64,000 nt of DNA, taken from a virus. Below, one piece after another: positions 63,290-64,000 of this stretch. The stretch lies in the IMG/VR virus record IMGVR_UViG_3300021375_000017, positions 28,002 through 92,001 of that record, one strand, 5' to 3'. The notes beneath the pieces were generated by a model. The model was not told the origin of the DNA. It did no database searches and saw nothing but the letters and a program-made list of their open reading frames with translations. The position numbers and the translations under genes were made by a program. Position 1 is the first letter of the stretch; each line of letters opens with the position of its first letter.

Positions 63290-64000
63290 TGGACTATAAA
63301 ACTTCTGGTGTTGACATCATTAAGGGACGATCTTTTGTAGATTATATCAAAGCACTGGCACCTAACATTGGTGGGTTCAATGGAATAATGGAAATCCCAT
63401 CGGGATATGAGAAACCTGTACTTGTATCTGGTGCTGATGGTGTCGGAACTAAAATTAATATCTGTAGGATTGCTAATGATTACACCACTATTGGTCAGGA
63501 TCTCGTTGCTATGTGCGTCAATGACGTTATATGTTCTGGTGCTAAACCATTATATTTTCTAGATTATATCTCTACCAAATCACTTGATGATAATGTCAGT
63601 GATATTGTGCGTGGAGTTGCCACTGGTTGTGCAATGGCTGGAATGGAATTACTAGGTGGAGAAACTGCCGAACATTTTAGAGCAAATGATTATGACCTTG
63701 CTGGTTTCTGCACTGGTATTGTAGAGAAGAACCAGATTATTGATGGTAGTGAAATGTGGCCGGGTGATGTAGTCATCGGTATTGAGAGTAGTGGTCTTCA
63801 TAGTAATGGATACACACTGGTCAATGATATGCTGTGGCGAAATTATATTTACTATAAGGAGATGCCGGAACTGTTGGTGCCAACCACCATCTATGCCCGT
63901 CTCATTCAGCACCTGTTGGACGAAGTTCCTATCCTAGGAATGGCACATATTACTGGAGGAGGACTGCCTGAGAACCTCCCACGATGCCTTCCAGAGCATC
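63289..64000 (+). CDS. purM: AIR synthetase (3' truncated by window edge)
   Basis: The first 237 codons of PurM: MDYKTSGVDIIKGRSFVDYI, LVSGADGVGTKINIC (ATP/Mg loop), GQDLVAMCVNDVICSGAKPL, and LLGGETAEHF, all family motifs. Forms AIR from FGAM in purine synthesis, directly after the PurS/PurC genes. GGAG is upstream of the ATG. The gene continues past the window. Confidence 0.95.
   Translation, partial: MDYKTSGVDIIKGRSFVDYIKALAPNIGGFNGIMEIPSGYEKPVLVSGADGVGTKINICRIANDYTTIGQDLVAMCVNDVICSGAKPLYFLDYISTKSLDDNVSDIVRGVATGCAMAGMELLGGETAEHFRANDYDLAGFCTGIVEKNQIIDGSEMWPGDVVIGIESSGLHSNGYTLVNDMLWRNYIYYKEMPELLVPTTIYARLIQHLLDEVPILGMAHITGGGLPENLPRCLPEH

Noticed and set aside
1-64000. CRISPR array, insertion sequence, integrase or attachment site
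   Set aside because: No regularly spaced repeats, transposase-like or integrase-like frames were seen; consistent with a lytic myovirus.

Overview
This window is a contiguous piece of a T4-like myovirus genome that infects marine picocyanobacteria (a cyanomyovirus). The call rests on three sets of genes: a T4 replication core (gp44, gp62, regA, gp43, uvsX, gp41, gp61, nrdA, nrdB); cyanobacterial host-derived genes (psbA, talC, pstS, purS, purC, purM, mazG, hsp20, asnB); and T4-type late promoters (TATAAATA) next to host-type TTGACA-N17-TATAAT promoters. Both ends of the window are inside genes.

Layout. 0-3 kb: clamp loader and regA. 3-6 kb: an SF2 helicase, Hsp20 and small Sm-fold-like proteins. 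6-14.4 kb: DNA polymerase, UvsX and the gp41 helicase. Both UvsX and gp41 are broken into two genes by split inteins, each with an HNH endonuclease gene in the gap; a GIY-YIG endonuclease lies between gp43 and uvsX. 14.4-18 kb: MazG, a CmoA-like methyltransferase, asparagine synthetase and a cytosine-C5 methyltransferase. 18-25.5 kb: likely virion or head-associated proteins, including an HNH nuclease and a nucleotidyltransferase that share an N-terminal module. 25.5-31.6 kb: primase, ribonucleotide reductase and more GIY-YIG genes. 31.6-36.6 kb: exported lysozyme-like and metalloprotease-like proteins, three tRNAs and small genes. 36.6-46.4 kb: an uninterrupted cluster for nucleotide-sugar conversion, methylation and glycosyl transfer. 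46.4-48.5 kb: two predicted outer-membrane beta-barrels and PstS, the second barrel and pstS behind a Pho-box-like element. 48.5-54 kb: an array of very small membrane proteins and a reverse-strand group of exported proteins. 54-64 kb: psbA, talC, a GIY-YIG gene, a run of small genes, an HNH endonuclease ending in a copy of the D1 C-terminal peptide, then purS-purC-purM.

How it fits together. The host-derived genes would sustain photosynthesis (psbA), pentose phosphate flux (talC), phosphate uptake (pstS and perhaps a porin) and nucleotide supply (nrdAB, purS/C/M). The glycan cluster probably builds or modifies a surface or virion sugar. The window is dense in mobile elements: four GIY-YIG genes, three free HNH genes and two split inteins. 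Several endonuclease genes sit directly behind perfect inverted repeats that enclose a late promoter, which suggests early translational silencing followed by late expression.

The most notable items are (1) the two split inteins, one split at a very unusual early position; (2) the hairpin/late-promoter switches; (3) the HNH endonuclease carrying the D1 C-terminal extension; (4) recurring modules in which terminator and promoter share the same bases; and (5) the Pho-box-linked barrel and pstS pair. All calls come from reading the sequence; no database search was run.
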